DNA of 64,000 bases from Rhodobacteraceae bacterium QY30 (GCA_002356635.1 CP023454.1:3208501-3272500); one strand, 5' to 3'. Numbered from the stretch's first letter, positions 16,919-26,674 are shown. Numbers and translations: made by a program. The notes: generated by a model not told the origin, from the sequence alone.

Positions 16919-17272
16919 ATGAGCGATATGGTTTTCCGTTTCCCCGCGCCGGGGGCCGATCCGCGGCTGACCGATCTGGACGGCTGGACCAAGGTCGAGG
17001 GCAACCCGACGATGAAGACCTGGGTGCAGCACACCTCGATCGACGGCAGCGTCATCAGCGGCACCTGGGAGGCAACCCCCGGCACCTGGCATGCGACCTA
17101 TGCCTTCTACGAATTCGTGCACCTGATCGAAGGCCAGATCACCATCACGCCAGACGACGGGGCGCCGGTGACCATGAACCCGGGCGACGGTTTCGTGGTC
17201 GAGCCCGGCTTCAAGGGAACCTGGAAGATCGAAAAGCCGGTGCGGAAGCATTTCTGCATCAAGTTGAAGTGA
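16919..17272 (+). CDS. Cupin protein (DUF861 / ureidoglycine aminohydrolase-like)
   Basis: 117 aa single-domain cupin. The pattern GTWEATPGTWHATYAFYEFVHLIEG followed by GDGFVVEPGFKGTWKI is that of the DUF861 (Cupin_3) family, which includes short relatives of ureidoglycine aminohydrolase. Most stand-alone members are of unknown substrate. GGGAGGA lies a few bases before the ATG at 16919, and a longer in-frame extension upstream is non-coding. It precedes a two-domain ChrR-like cupin by 136 bases. Confidence 0.83.
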   Translation: MSDMVFRFPAPGADPRLTDLDGWTKVEGNPTMKTWVQHTSIDGSVISGTWEATPGTWHATYAFYEFVHLIEGQITITPDDGAPVTMNPGDGFVVEPGFKGTWKIEKPVRKHFCIKLK

Positions 17273-17408
17273 TCCGAAACCCGCTGCCCTGAAGGCGGCG
17301 GCCATGAGACTATGGAGCCGGGCGCACCGGAAGGCGCGGCCGGCGCCCGTGCCGTGATGGAAGTCCGGGGCCGGGCCACGGGATCGGGCGAACAGCGCGG
17401 GGGAAACC

Positions 17409-18095
17409 ATGCAGATCAATGCCGACCTGACGCAGCCCGTGATTCTGGATGCCGGGCGGATGGACTGGGTGCCCAGCCCTGCCGCGGGTGTGGACCGCCG
17501 GATGCTGTACCGCGAGGGGGACGAAGTCGCCCGCGCCACCTCGATCGTGCGCTATGCGCCGGGCAGCGCCTTTCCGCCCCATGTCCATTCCGGGGGCGAG
17601 GAAATCCTGGTCCTGACCGGCACCTTCCAGGATGAACATGGCGACTACCCGGCTGGCAGCTACTTCCGCAATCCGCCGGGAACCTCGCACAGCCCGGCCG
17701 CCGCCGAGGGGTGCGAGATCTTCGTGCGCCTCTGGCAATTCCGCAGTGGTGACAGTACCCATATCGTGCGCCAACCCGGACAAGGGGATACCCTGCCGCC
17801 CCGCCCCGGCGCCGCAACCGCAAGGTGCCTGTTCGACGACGGCGCGGAACGGGTGACGATCGAGACCTGGTCGCCCGGCGCCCGCCTCCAGGCGGCGAAT
17901 GTCCGGGGGCTTGAGCTGCTGGTCGTGTCGGGGCAACTGACCCTTGGGGATCGCGTTTTGGCCTGCCAGGGTTGGGTGCGGCTTCCGGCGGGGCAGGACC
18001 TGGACGCCATGGCCGGACCCGCAGGGGTGGAGCTGTGGATCAAAGACGCCGCGTTGCAACACCCCGACACCCTGCCGATGCCGGGGGTCCGCTGA
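17409..18095 (+). CDS. Two-domain cupin, ChrR-like
   Basis: 228 aa. The first cupin has the zinc-ligand-like pattern PPHVHSGGEEILVLTG, then DEHGDYPAGSYFRNPPGTSH, which is the ChrR cupin-fold signature. A second, more divergent cupin half covers about residues 130-215. In ChrR itself this fold is the C-terminal domain of the zinc-dependent anti-sigma factor that responds to singlet oxygen. Here there is no N-terminal anti-sigma helix bundle and no adjacent sigma-factor gene, so a stand-alone metal-binding enzyme or stress protein is more likely. Confidence 0.82.
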   Translation: MQINADLTQPVILDAGRMDWVPSPAAGVDRRMLYREGDEVARATSIVRYAPGSAFPPHVHSGGEEILVLTGTFQDEHGDYPAGSYFRNPPGTSHSPAAAEGCEIFVRLWQFRSGDSTHIVRQPGQGDTLPPRPGAATARCLFDDGAERVTIETWSPGARLQAANVRGLELLVVSGQLTLGDRVLACQGWVRLPAGQDLDAMAGPAGVELWIKDAALQHPDTLPMPGVR

Positions 18096-18224
18096 CGCCG
18101 GCCTTCTGCGCTTCCTGCACGGACAGGAGGTGACACCCGCCAACTTGGTGAATATAGATTGTCTGTCGGTCCCGCTTTCGCAGTCGATGTGGGTGGCCGG
18201 CCTGTTCAGTAACGAGGATCGCGG

Positions 18225-18707
18225 ATGGATACTTCCGTATTGCGGACCCGGGAATTGCGCCTGGCCCTGCCGCATTTCAGCGAAAGCACCGCCCTCAAGC
18301 TTGGCTTGATCGTGCTTCGCCTGGCGCAGTCGGGATCGCTGCCCGTCGCCATCGACATCCGCACCCCGCAGCGCATCCTGTTCCGGGCGGCGCTGCCCGG
18401 CACATCCCCGTTGAATGATCGCTGGATCGACCGCAAGGCGGCCACCGCCTTTGCTTTCGGCATGTCGTCGCTGCGGGTGCGGCATGTCTTGCGCGAAAAG
18501 GGTGAATCGCTGGCACTTCATGGCTGCGGCGATGCGGGCCACGCCGCCCAGGGGGGGGCCCATCCGGTCCGCGTCCGGGGGGTGGGGATCGTGGGGATGC
18601 TGACCATTTCCGGCCTGGCCGAAGCCGAGGATCACGCCCTGGCCGAATTGGGACTGAAGACCCTGCTCTCCGAGATGAAGCCCGCCCCGGTCGTCCGGCG
18701 CAAGTAA
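18225..18707 (+). CDS. UPF0303 / heme-degrading-domain family protein
   Basis: 160 aa. The pattern SESTALKLGLIVLRLA, then PLNDRWIDRKAATAFAFG and the Gly-rich C-terminal VGIVGMLTISGL matches the UPF0303 (DUF336/GlcG/HbpS-fold) family, which is annotated as a heme-binding or heme-degrading domain. The function of UPF0303 members is not firmly known. A GAGG-type site precedes the ATG. It lies 197 bases upstream of the membrane adenylate cyclase, which has a probable heme-binding anchor; whether the two are linked is unknown. Confidence 0.78.
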   Translation: MDTSVLRTRELRLALPHFSESTALKLGLIVLRLAQSGSLPVAIDIRTPQRILFRAALPGTSPLNDRWIDRKAATAFAFGMSSLRVRHVLREKGESLALHGCGDAGHAAQGGAHPVRVRGVGIVGMLTISGLAEAEDHALAELGLKTLLSEMKPAPVVRRK

Positions 18708-18903
18708 GTGCCCGCGGGCAGCGGGTCCATCGCCACCTGATGCGCTTGCCTGCCGGGCGGTCCGCGAATAGCGTCACAGCCTTGCAGGACAGGCGTCGCC
18801 GCGGGGTGGCGCGCCGCGAGGAAAAGGGCGAATTGCCGTTGGCCGAACACATGACCTTCGTAACCTGTCCGGCCCTGGCCCGGTCGTGGCCGGAGTCCTT
18901 GGC

Positions 18904-20613
18904 ATGAGCAGCCTCCAGGCCCGGTTTGGCGGGCGCAGCCGAAAATCGCGGCGCGGGCGCATTTCGGCGCAGTTGCGGCTTGTCTCGGGGCTGGTGATCT
19001 TTACCTTCGTGCTGCTGCATTTCCTGAACCACGCGCTGGGACTGGTGTCGATCGATGCGATGGAGGCGGCCCAGCGCCTGCGGACGGCCATCACCCGCAA
19101 TCCGCTGGGCGTCTCGGTCCTGCTGACCGCCGCCACGCTGCATCTGGTGCTGGGCCTCGGCCGGCTTTATCGGACCGAGACGCTGCGCATCGGGGCGCAG
19201 AACCTGGTCCAGATGCTGTTCGGGCTGCTGATCCCGTTCCTGCTGATCCGTCATGTACTGGCCACGCACGGGGCGCGCATGATGTTCGGCATCAGTGACG
19301 ACTACACCTATGTCCTCAACGCCGTCTGGCCATCGGACGGCTGGAACATGGCCCTGATGATGACGCTTGTCTGGGTGCATTCCTGCATCGGGCTGCACCA
19401 CTGGCTGGGCGACCGGACCTGGTACCGGTCGCTGCTCTGGCTCTGGTATGCGCTGGCGCTGCTGATCCCGACGCTGGCCTTTGCGGGCTTTGTCAGTGCC
19501 GGCCAGCGGGTCAGGCTTGAGGGGCGCGTCCACGATGCGCTGACCCCCGATCAACTGGCCCGCGTGCTGGACCTCGTGGCCCAGACGCGCCTTGGCTATC
19601 TGGTCCTGCTGCTGCTGGCGCTGGCTGCCTGGGCGCTGTGGATGGTGGCCAACCGGTTCGGGATGCGGATCACGGTCACTTACTCCAACGGCGTCTCGGT
19701 CCGGGCGCCGCGCGGCCTGTCCCTGCTGGCGATCAGCCGGATCAACGGGATCCCCCACGCCTCGGTCTGCGGGGGGCGGGCGCGCTGTTCGACCTGCCGG
19801 GTGCGGGTGCTGACGGGGGCCGAAACGCTGGAACCCCCGTCCGAGCGGGAACAGATGGTTCTGCGGCGCGTCGGTGCGCCGGGGAATGTGCGACTGGGGT
19901 GTCAGATCCACCCCATGGGTGACATCAAGGTATCCACCCTGCTGCCCGCGCAGGTGCAGCGCGGACCCGAGGCGGACGCGGACCGCTATTTCTGGGGTGT
20001 CGAAAGAGAGGTGACGGTGCTGTTTTGCGACCTGCGCCGCTTCACCAGCATCTCGCACGGCCGTCTGGCCTATGACGTGGTCTTTCTGCTGAACCAGTTC
20101 CTGGGGCGCATGGCCGAGACAATCGAGGACACTGGCGGTTATGTGGACAAGTTCATGGGCGATGGAATCATGGCGATCTTCGGCATGGATGTGTCGCCGG
20201 AAGAAGGCGCGCGCCAGGCGGTGAATGCGGCGCGCGCGATGGGCGGTGTTCTCGAATCGCTCAACCAGACACTGCACGAGGCGCTGCCTGCGCCCCTGTC
20301 GATCGGGATCGGCCTGCACACCGGCGGCGCGATCCTGGGGCGCATCGGCGCCGTGCGGCAGAATGAAACGGGCGCCACGGACCTGACAGCCCTGGGCGAG
20401 ACGGTGAACCTGGCCAGCCGGCTGGAAGGCAAGGCAAAGGAACTGGGCGTGCAGATCGTGCTGTCCGCCACCTGCGCGGCCCGGGCCGGCCTGCAACCCG
20501 CTCCGGGGTTCGAGCCGCTCCTCACCGATGTGCGCGGCATCGAACAGCCGGTTGCGGTCTTTGCGATGAAACGCGCGGCCGACCTGCCGCAGGTGGCGCC
20601 GGTTCAGGGCTGA
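18904..20613 (+). CDS. Membrane adenylate cyclase with 6-TM anchor and [2Fe-2S] ferredoxin domain
   Basis: 569 aa in three parts. Residues 20-250 form about six membrane helices with histidines placed as in succinate-dehydrogenase-type heme b anchors (His39, 43, 80, 117, 122, 159, 165). Residues 255-345 are a plant-type [2Fe-2S] ferredoxin domain (Cys289, Cys295, Cys298, Cys333; C-x5-C-x2-C pattern). Residues 365-569 are a class III cyclase with both metal aspartates (Asp376, Asp420), the adenine-specifying Lys416, Thr before the ALGETVN segment (class IIIb type), and the catalytic Asn and Arg in VNLASR. This resembles the CyaC group of redox-sensing cyclases. ATG at 18904 has GGAG eight bases upstream. 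It ends overlapping the convergent phosphoesterase gene by 10 bases. Confidence 0.88.
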   Translation: MSSLQARFGGRSRKSRRGRISAQLRLVSGLVIFTFVLLHFLNHALGLVSIDAMEAAQRLRTAITRNPLGVSVLLTAATLHLVLGLGRLYRTETLRIGAQNLVQMLFGLLIPFLLIRHVLATHGARMMFGISDDYTYVLNAVWPSDGWNMALMMTLVWVHSCIGLHHWLGDRTWYRSLLWLWYALALLIPTLAFAGFVSAGQRVRLEGRVHDALTPDQLARVLDLVAQTRLGYLVLLLLALAAWALWMVANRFGMRITVTYSNGVSVRAPRGLSLLAISRINGIPHASVCGGRARCSTCRVRVLTGAETLEPPSEREQMVLRRVGAPGNVRLGCQIHPMGDIKVSTLLPAQVQRGPEADADRYFWGVEREVTVLFCDLRRFTSISHGRLAYDVVFLLNQFLGRMAETIEDTGGYVDKFMGDGIMAIFGMDVSPEEGARQAVNAARAMGGVLESLNQTLHEALPAPLSIGIGLHTGGAILGRIGAVRQNETGATDLTALGETVNLASRLEGKAKELGVQIVLSATCAARAGLQPAPGFEPLLTDVRGIEQPVAVFAMKRAADLPQVAPVQG

Positions 20614-22187
20614 AGCACGATCCCGTCCGCTTCGCCGTCGATCCGCCCCAGCGCAAGGGCCAGCACCTGACGCAGGTCGGAAAGCCAGCCCTCCAGCCGG
20701 TTGCCCGGCGCCGGAACGGCCGGTCGCGCCGCGAACCGCCGGTAGAACGCCAGATGCGCCGGCGGCACATGAGGCAGGGCAAGCATCCCCGCTTCGCGAA
20801 GCATCAGCACCTCGGCCATCAGGTCCGCCAAGGGAAGGGCCAGGTCGCTGCCGAATATCTGCGGCAGGTCGGCCGTTGTCTGGCGGAGCAGCACCGCCAG
20901 CACCTCGGGCGGCAGGGCGCGCGGCAGGCGGCGGGTCGCCACCCGTTCGCGGAACCGCAGGGCCAGGCTGTCGCCGTACAGCGCATCGGGTCGGGCCGCG
21001 CCTTCGGCGGCAAGAAAGGCCCGCAGCTCGGCCGGCAGGGTCAGGTCGCCCAGCGGCACGGGCCACAGCCGAAGGCTGTCGGCCTCCCTCTCCAGCATGG
21101 TGAAGGCAGGTGCGAAGGCCACCGGCGACGGCAGGCCGACATCGGTGATCCTGCCCCGCGGTGTCGTCGCGGTTGCGATGCTGCGGACATGCAGGTGCCC
21201 TCCAAGGTGCAGCCGCAAGCCGGCCTGCGCCAAGGCCTGCCCGACCTCGGGCAGGGGCTGGCGGCGCGCCAGGGCGGTGTTTCCGAACAACCGAGCCTCC
21301 AGGTCGCCCTCACCTGCGAAGGGCGGCAGCACAGGGTAGTGCGAAACGGGCAGCAAGAGCTTGCCGCCGTCCCGGGCGCGGCGGGCGACATCCGCGATCC
21401 AGTGAAGCAGAAAGGGCTTGACCCGCAGCACCGCGTTCCAACCGGCATCGGACGGATCCACAAAGGCGCGCTTGCGGCGCGGGTCGGTGATGCCCGGCCG
21501 CGGCTCATAGGCATTGGCGTCGATCATCAGCAGCCAAAGGCCCGGTTCCGGCTCGACCAGATAGGAAGCGTCGATCAGGCGGTGCGCCGTGGCGCCATCG
21601 CTGGCGCGGGCGGTGAAGGCGCGGTCCTGCCAGCGGTCGGAGGTGCCGAAGGGGCTTTCCCAATGCAGATCGGTCGGGCGGCGGCGAAGCCCGAAACGCG
21701 CCAGCCCGGCCAGACCTTCGGCCTGCCCCGGACGCCGCATCGCCCCAGTCAGGATCGCGCCGGGCAGGTCCGGGTCGCTGGTGACGATGCGCGCCTGTCC
21801 GGGGCGGGTGACGAACGGGGCCGCGACATGCTTGCCCGCAATGCCGTACAAGTCATGATTTCCGGGTATGCAGAATATACGGAAACCATGCCGCGCCTCT
21901 GCCTTGGCCAGAAGGACAGCCAGGCGGGACAGGTTCTCGGATTGGCCTTCGTCGGAATAATCCCCTGCCAGCACCACCTGTCGCGCACCCTGGGCGGCAG
22001 CCCGGTCCAGCGCCGCCGTCAGGGCGAAGGCGCTTTCGTTGACGGCGCGCCCGGCTGCCCGCATCTCGGACCAGGGTCTGAAGGCAAGGCGGCGGCCATC
22101 GACCACCATGCCTGCCCCACCGAAATCCCCGCAAGGGTCGTGGAAATGGGCATCGGCGATCAGCGCCAGCCGGAAGGGCACCTGCAT
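20604..22187 (-). CDS. Metallophosphoesterase (calcineurin-like)
   Basis: 527 aa. All calcineurin-type metal motifs are present: DAHFHD (D-x-H) near residue 12, AGDYSDEG (GD), GNHDLYG (GNH[DE]), VSHYP and GGHLHV (GHxH). A long C-terminal domain, from about residue 330, is unassigned and probably gives substrate specificity. No signal peptide is seen, so it is cytoplasmic. The substrate (nucleotide, lipid or sugar phosphate) is unknown. It is preceded after 3 bases by a methyltransferase gene on the same strand, forming a two-gene operon divergent from a glycosyltransferase. Confidence 0.88.
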   Translation of the reverse strand: MQVPFRLALIADAHFHDPCGDFGGAGMVVDGRRLAFRPWSEMRAAGRAVNESAFALTAALDRAAAQGARQVVLAGDYSDEGQSENLSRLAVLLAKAEARHGFRIFCIPGNHDLYGIAGKHVAAPFVTRPGQARIVTSDPDLPGAILTGAMRRPGQAEGLAGLARFGLRRRPTDLHWESPFGTSDRWQDRAFTARASDGATAHRLIDASYLVEPEPGLWLLMIDANAYEPRPGITDPRRKRAFVDPSDAGWNAVLRVKPFLLHWIADVARRARDGGKLLLPVSHYPVLPPFAGEGDLEARLFGNTALARRQPLPEVGQALAQAGLRLHLGGHLHVRSIATATTPRGRITDVGLPSPVAFAPAFTMLEREADSLRLWPVPLGDLTLPAELRAFLAAEGAARPDALYGDSLALRFRERVATRRLPRALPPEVLAVLLRQTTADLPQIFGSDLALPLADLMAEVLMLREAGMLALPHVPPAHLAFYRRFAARPAVPAPGNRLEGWLSDLRQVLALALGRIDGEADGIVLQP

Positions 22188-22190
22188 CGT

Positions 22191-22676
22191 TCAGGCGGTC
22201 CGGCGGCGGTAAAGGAAGTACCGGCCTTCGTCCACGGTCGCGGGCAGGGGCAGCGGCTGAAGCGCCGGATGATCCAGCAGCAGGCCGCTGGCCGCCACGC
22301 CGCCCGGCGCCAGGATAGCCGCAATGCGCGCCGGCAGCCACGCCAGCGTTTCACTGTCGGCGCCGTCAATCCCGGTTCCGATGTCGGCATGCACCAGCGC
22401 CCCGCCCGTCCCCTCGAACCGCAGCGTGGTCTGGCGGATTTCGCCCAGCACCAGATCCCCTTCGGGCGGGACCGAGTCGGGATGGGCGGCAAGTGCGCGG
22501 TCGAACACTTGGATACGGCGGTCAGGAAAAAGCGCCTGCAAATGACTGTAGGTCCGGCCGTTTCCAAGGCCCAGTTCAAAGACATCGCCCGGGGCCAGTT
22601 CCAGGCGGCCAGCCACATGGTTCAGAACGTCACGCTGCGCCGTCATGCGACGGATGAAACTGTCGAGGCGACTCAT
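22191..22676 (-). CDS. Class I SAM-dependent methyltransferase
   Basis: 161 aa. The SAM-binding motif is VFELGLGNGRTYSHL with the acidic strand-2 residue in QVFDRAL, and the later HADIGTG and ILAPGGVAASG segments complete the fold. It is shorter than most class I enzymes and has an N-terminal helix (DSFIRRMTAQRDVL). The target is unknown. The ATG at 22676 has AAGGA seven bases upstream. It is the first gene of a two-gene operon with the metallophosphoesterase and is divergent from the glycosyltransferase at 22818. Confidence 0.85.
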   Translation of the reverse strand: MSRLDSFIRRMTAQRDVLNHVAGRLELAPGDVFELGLGNGRTYSHLQALFPDRRIQVFDRALAAHPDSVPPEGDLVLGEIRQTTLRFEGTGGALVHADIGTGIDGADSETLAWLPARIAAILAPGGVAASGLLLDHPALQPLPLPATVDEGRYFLYRRRTA

Positions 22677-22817
22677 GGCTGCGTCCTTCAGGAACAAGGG
22701 ACGCACCGCGCCCTTCATCCCTTATGCCGGATTGTCCCGGCTCGGGCCAGTGCGCGCGCGGTTGGTGCCGGCGCCGGGATGGGATAAGCCTTGGCCCGGA
22801 CAGGAGGGACCGCCGCC

Positions 22818-23918
22818 ATGGCCCGCATCGCCTTTTACGCACCGCTGAAGTCACCCGACCATCCGGTGCCGTCGGGCGACCGGAAGATGGCGCGGCAACT
22901 TGTCGACTGCCTGCAGCGTGCCGGCCATCAGGTAGAGGTGCTGTCGGAACTGCGCGCCTACTTGCCCCGTGACGACGACCACGCCGCATGGGAACGCCTG
23001 AAACAGCATTCCGCCACCGAGCGCCAGCGGATCGCCGCGCTTTGGGAAGCGGCGGCCCCGGACCTCGTGTTCTGCTACCATCCCTATTACAAGTCGCCGG
23101 ACCTGGTCGGCCTGCCGCTCGCCCAGGCGCATGGCCTGCCCTACATGACCTGCGAAGCGTCCCTGTCCGCGCGACGCGGCACGGGTTTGTGGGCCGGGAC
23201 ACAGGCGCTGGCGCAGGAAGGGGTGGCGGCGGCGGTGCTGAACCTGTGCCTGTCGGGGCGCGATGCCGCGGGTCTGTCGGCCCTGGTTCCGGGGGCGCGG
23301 CTGGCCCACTTGCCGCCCTTCATCGATCCGGCGCCCTTCGCCGCCCCACCCTGCCCCGAACGCGGACATATCGTCACCGTCGCGATGATGCGCCCGGGTG
23401 ACAAGCTGGACAGCTACCGCCATCTGGCCGCCGCGCTGTCCCGCCTGCCGGCGTCCTGCGACTGGCGGCTGAGCGTCGCGGGCGATGGGCCAGCCGCAGA
23501 AGATGTGCGCGCGCTGTTTGCGGACCTGCCTCCGGAGCGCCTCTCCTGGTTGGGCGCCCTTCCGCCACCGCAGGTCGCGGCGCTTCTGGCGCGGGGGGTG
23601 CTTTGCCTCTGGCCCGGGGTCGGCGAGGCATACGGACTGGCCTACCTTGAGGCACAGGCTGCCGGCCTTCCGGTGATTGCCTTCCGAACCGCGGGCGTGC
23701 CCGAAGTGGTGTCGGAGGACGACGGGGGCACACTGGTTGCACCGGGGGACGATGCCGCGCTGGCCGATGCGGTGGCGGCCCTGATCGCCGATCCGGCCGA
23801 CGCGGCGCGTCGGGGCGCGGCGGCCCGTCAGCGGGTGAGGGCACGCCATTCGATGGATGCCGCAACGGCACGCCTTTCCGCGCTGGTGGATCAGGCGCTG
23901 GGCGGAGGAGGAAGATGA
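22818..23918 (+). CDS. Glycosyltransferase family 4-like
   Basis: 366 aa GT-B-fold glycosyltransferase. The C-terminal half has the nucleotide-sugar-binding pattern VAGDGPAAEDV, GEAYGLAYLEAQAAGLPVIAF (the E-x7-E motif of GT4) and RTAGVPEVV. The N-terminal half contains an acceptor domain (YAPLKSPDHPVPSGDR). GGAGGG lies nine bases before the ATG at 22818. It overlaps the next gene, a polysaccharide deacetylase-like protein, by four bases (ATGA), so the two are coupled and probably act on the same glycan. Confidence 0.88.
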   Translation: MARIAFYAPLKSPDHPVPSGDRKMARQLVDCLQRAGHQVEVLSELRAYLPRDDDHAAWERLKQHSATERQRIAALWEAAAPDLVFCYHPYYKSPDLVGLPLAQAHGLPYMTCEASLSARRGTGLWAGTQALAQEGVAAAVLNLCLSGRDAAGLSALVPGARLAHLPPFIDPAPFAAPPCPERGHIVTVAMMRPGDKLDSYRHLAAALSRLPASCDWRLSVAGDGPAAEDVRALFADLPPERLSWLGALPPPQVAALLARGVLCLWPGVGEAYGLAYLEAQAAGLPVIAFRTAGVPEVVSEDDGGTLVAPGDDAALADAVAALIADPADAARRGAAARQRVRARHSMDAATARLSALVDQALGGGGR

Positions 23919-24658
23919 CCGACAGTTTGCTGCGGGTGCTGGACCGGCTGGCCGGGGAAGGGCGGTCGGTCACGCTCTGGTGGCGGGACGACGACGCGGT
24001 TGCGCCGACGGCACCGCTGGACCGGCTTCTGGCGCTGTCGCGCGACTGGACGGTTCCCTTGACCCTGGCGGTCATCCCGGCCCGGACTGGCCCGGCGCTG
24101 GCCCAAGGGCTGAATGGCGTGGCCGGGGTGGCCGTTGCGGTGCACGGCTGGTCGCATGAAAACCACGCCGGCCCCGGCGAGAAGAAGCAGGAACTGGGCG
24201 CCCATCGCCCGGCGCCCGAGGTGCTGGAGACGCTGGCGCGGGGCAAGGACCGGCTGACGGCGCTGTTCGGGGCGGCGGCGCTGCCGGTGCTGGTCCCCCC
24301 CTGGAACCGCATCGCGCCCGATGTGGTGGCGGGCCTGCCCGCGCTGGGGTTCCGGGCGCTGTCGGTCTATGGTCCGGCCCGGCCCGCGCCCTTGCGGGTG
24401 GTCAACACCCACGTCGACCTGATGGACTGGCGCGGCAGCGGCGGCGGCCATCCGCCCGAAACGCTGCTGGCGGATCTGGCCCGCGCCATCGGGACGCACC
24501 CGGAGGAGCCGATCGGAATCCTGTCGCACCATCTGGTCCATGACGAGGCGGCGTGGCGGTTCCTGCCGGCGCTTTTCGCCCTGACGCGCGACCACCCCGC
24601 CTGTCGCTGGGCGGGGCTGGAACAGCTTCTGCCACCGCCGGGGCTGGCCGGAACCTGA
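23915..24658 (+). CDS. Polysaccharide deacetylase family protein
   Basis: 247 aa. The NodB-fold features are WWRDDDAV (the catalytic/metal Asp pair), VHGWSHENH (the H-x3-H metal motif) and, in the C-terminal half, GILSHHLVHD. Such enzymes remove N- or O-acetyl groups from glycans. No signal peptide is visible, so a cytoplasmic or membrane-associated glycan intermediate is a likely substrate. It is translationally coupled to the GT4 gene (ATGA overlap). Confidence 0.83.
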   Translation: MTDSLLRVLDRLAGEGRSVTLWWRDDDAVAPTAPLDRLLALSRDWTVPLTLAVIPARTGPALAQGLNGVAGVAVAVHGWSHENHAGPGEKKQELGAHRPAPEVLETLARGKDRLTALFGAAALPVLVPPWNRIAPDVVAGLPALGFRALSVYGPARPAPLRVVNTHVDLMDWRGSGGGHPPETLLADLARAIGTHPEEPIGILSHHLVHDEAAWRFLPALFALTRDHPACRWAGLEQLLPPPGLAGT

Positions 24659-24757
24659 CAGACGGTCAAGCCGATGGACAGGTCCTGGCGGCTGGGCTAC
24701 CGTCCGCAGGAAAGCGGCAAAAGGGCGCGGGTTCAACGCCTTCAAGGACGTGGATGA

Positions 24758-26674
24758 ATGGTGGAAGACAACGCCGACCGTTCGATGGACCTGCTGCGGA
24801 TCGAAGATCTCCGCGTGACGTTCCCCTTGCCCCGCGGCCAGATCGAGGCGCTGCGCGGCGTCGGCCTTCGGGTGCTGCCGGGCAAGGTCACGGCGCTGGT
24901 GGGGGAGTCCGGATCGGGCAAGACCGTGCTGGGACAGGCGGTCATGGGCCTGCAACCGGAACGGGCGCGCACCGCGGGCCGGGCGCTGTTCCATGCGCCG
25001 GGGGCGGCCGCACCGGTCGACCTTTTGTCCCTGCCGCGTGAAGGACGCCAGATCCGCGCCATCCGCGGCCGCCACATCGGCATGATCTTTCAAGAGCCGA
25101 TGACCTCCTTCTCAGCCCTCCACACCATCGGCGACCAGATCACCGAGGCGCTGCGGATCCATGTTCCCCTTTCGGCCGCCGAACAGCGCGAACGGGCCGA
25201 GGCGATGCTGGCACGGGTGGGTTTCCCGCAGCCGCGCCGCGTGATGGACATGTATCCGTTCGAGCTTTCGGGCGGGATGCGGCAGCGGGCGATGATTGCC
25301 ATGGCGCTGATCTGCAACCCGTCGCTTCTGATCGCCGATGAACCGACGACCGCCCTTGATGTCACGATCCAGGCACAGATCCTGTCCCTGCTGCGCGACC
25401 TGCAACAGCAACTGAACATGGCGGTGCTGCTGATCACGCATGACCTGGGCGTGGTGGCCAACGTCGCCGACGAGGTGGCGGTGATCTACCGCGGCCAGAT
25501 CATGGAGGCGGGCCCGGTTCAGGCGATCTTTCGCGATCCGCGGCATCCCTACCTGAAGGGACTGATGACGGCGATCCCGCATTTCGGCGTCTCGCGCAAT
25601 GACCGGCTGAAACCCTTGCGGGAAATCCGCGTGGACGGCGTCCGCCTTCAGCAACTGATCTGCGCGCCCGAGGTGCGGGCGCCGACCGCGACCGCGCCCG
25701 AGGTGCTGCTGTCCGTCCGCGACCTGCGCAAAACCTTCCAGACCCGCCGCCAGGACTGGCAGTTTGGGCGCCGCAAGGCCGTTCAGGCGCCGGCGGTGGA
25801 TGGAGTCAGCTTCGACATCCGGCGCGGCGAATGCCTGGGGCTGGTCGGCGAGAGCGGTTGCGGCAAGACGACCGTCAGCAAGATCCTGATGCGGGCGATC
25901 ACGCCCGATGCGGGCTCGGTCATATACAACGACGGCGGCGCGCCCATCGACGTTCTGCGTGCCCAGGGCGAGACGCTGCGGCATCTGCGGCGCAAGATCC
26001 AGATGGTGTTCCAGGATCCCGTATCGTCGCTTTCGCCCCGGATGACGGTGGGCAACATCCTGGCCGAGCCGCTGGAGATTCACCGCATCGGCAATGACGA
26101 GACCCGGCGCCAGACGACCGCCGCGCTTCTGGCCTCGATCGGGCTGGAGCCAGGGATGCGCAACCGCTATCCGCACAGCTTTTCGGGCGGGCAACGGCAG
26201 CGGATCGGCATTGCGCGGGCGCTGGCGCTGGCGCCGGGCCTGCTGATCTGCGACGAACCGGTTTCGGCGCTCGATGTGTCTGTGCAGGCGCAGATCCTGA
26301 ACATGCTGAAGGACCTGCAACGCGATCTGGGCCTGACCTATCTGTTCATCTCGCACAACCTGGCGGTGGTGGACTACATGGCCGACCGGGTGGCGGTGAT
26401 GTGGGCCGGTCGGATCGTCGAGATCGCCCCCTGCGAGGTGCTGATGCGCGATCCGGTCCATCCCTATACCAAGGCGCTGCTGGCTGCGGTCCCCTACCCC
26501 GACCTGGACCGGCCGCTGGACTTTGCCGCCGCCAGCCGTTCCAGCGCCGAAGCCAGCGCACACTGGCCCGCCGCCTTCCGTCCCGGAAGCGGTGCGATGG
26601 TGCCGCTGGACCTGGGGAATGGCCATTTCGTCCTGGCCAACGCGATGGCCGACGCGCAGGAGGTGCGGCCATGA
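24758..26674 (+). CDS. Fused oligopeptide-type ABC transporter ATPase (DppD-DppF fusion)
   Basis: 638 aa with two complete ABC ATPase domains. The first has Walker A GESGSGKT, signature LSGGMRQR and Walker B LLIADEP; the second has [16 protein letters not shown] and LLICDEP, and both have H-loops (HDLGVV, HNLAVV). The link between domains (about residues 290-320) has no other module. This fusion drives import by the permease pair and binding protein encoded next, with which it is ATGA-coupled. AAGGA lies nine bases before the ATG at 24758. The substrate cannot be told from the sequence. Confidence 0.92.
   Translation: MVEDNADRSMDLLRIEDLRVTFPLPRGQIEALRGVGLRVLPGKVTALVGESGSGKTVLGQAVMGLQPERARTAGRALFHAPGAAAPVDLLSLPREGRQIRAIRGRHIGMIFQEPMTSFSALHTIGDQITEALRIHVPLSAAEQRERAEAMLARVGFPQPRRVMDMYPFELSGGMRQRAMIAMALICNPSLLIADEPTTALDVTIQAQILSLLRDLQQQLNMAVLLITHDLGVVANVADEVAVIYRGQIMEAGPVQAIFRDPRHPYLKGLMTAIPHFGVSRNDRLKPLREIRVDGVRLQQLICAPEVRAPTATAPEVLLSVRDLRKTFQTRRQDWQFGRRKAVQAPAVDGVSFDIRRGECLGLVGESGCGKTTVSKILMRAITPDAGSVIYNDGGAPIDVLRAQGETLRHLRRKIQMVFQDPVSSLSPRMTVGNILAEPLEIHRIGNDETRRQTTAALLASIGLEPGMRNRYPHSFSGGQRQRIGIARALALAPGLLICDEPVSALDVSVQAQILNMLKDLQRDLGLTYLFISHNLAVVDYMADRVAVMWAGRIVEIAPCEVLMRDPVHPYTKALLAAVPYPDLDRPLDFAAASRSSAEASAHWPAAFRPGSGAMVPLDLGNGHFVLANAMADAQEVRP

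Noticed and set aside
18295-21066. Long minus-strand open frame opposite the membrane cyclase
   Set aside because: Antisense shadow; the plus-strand product has complete cyclase, ferredoxin and membrane modules.
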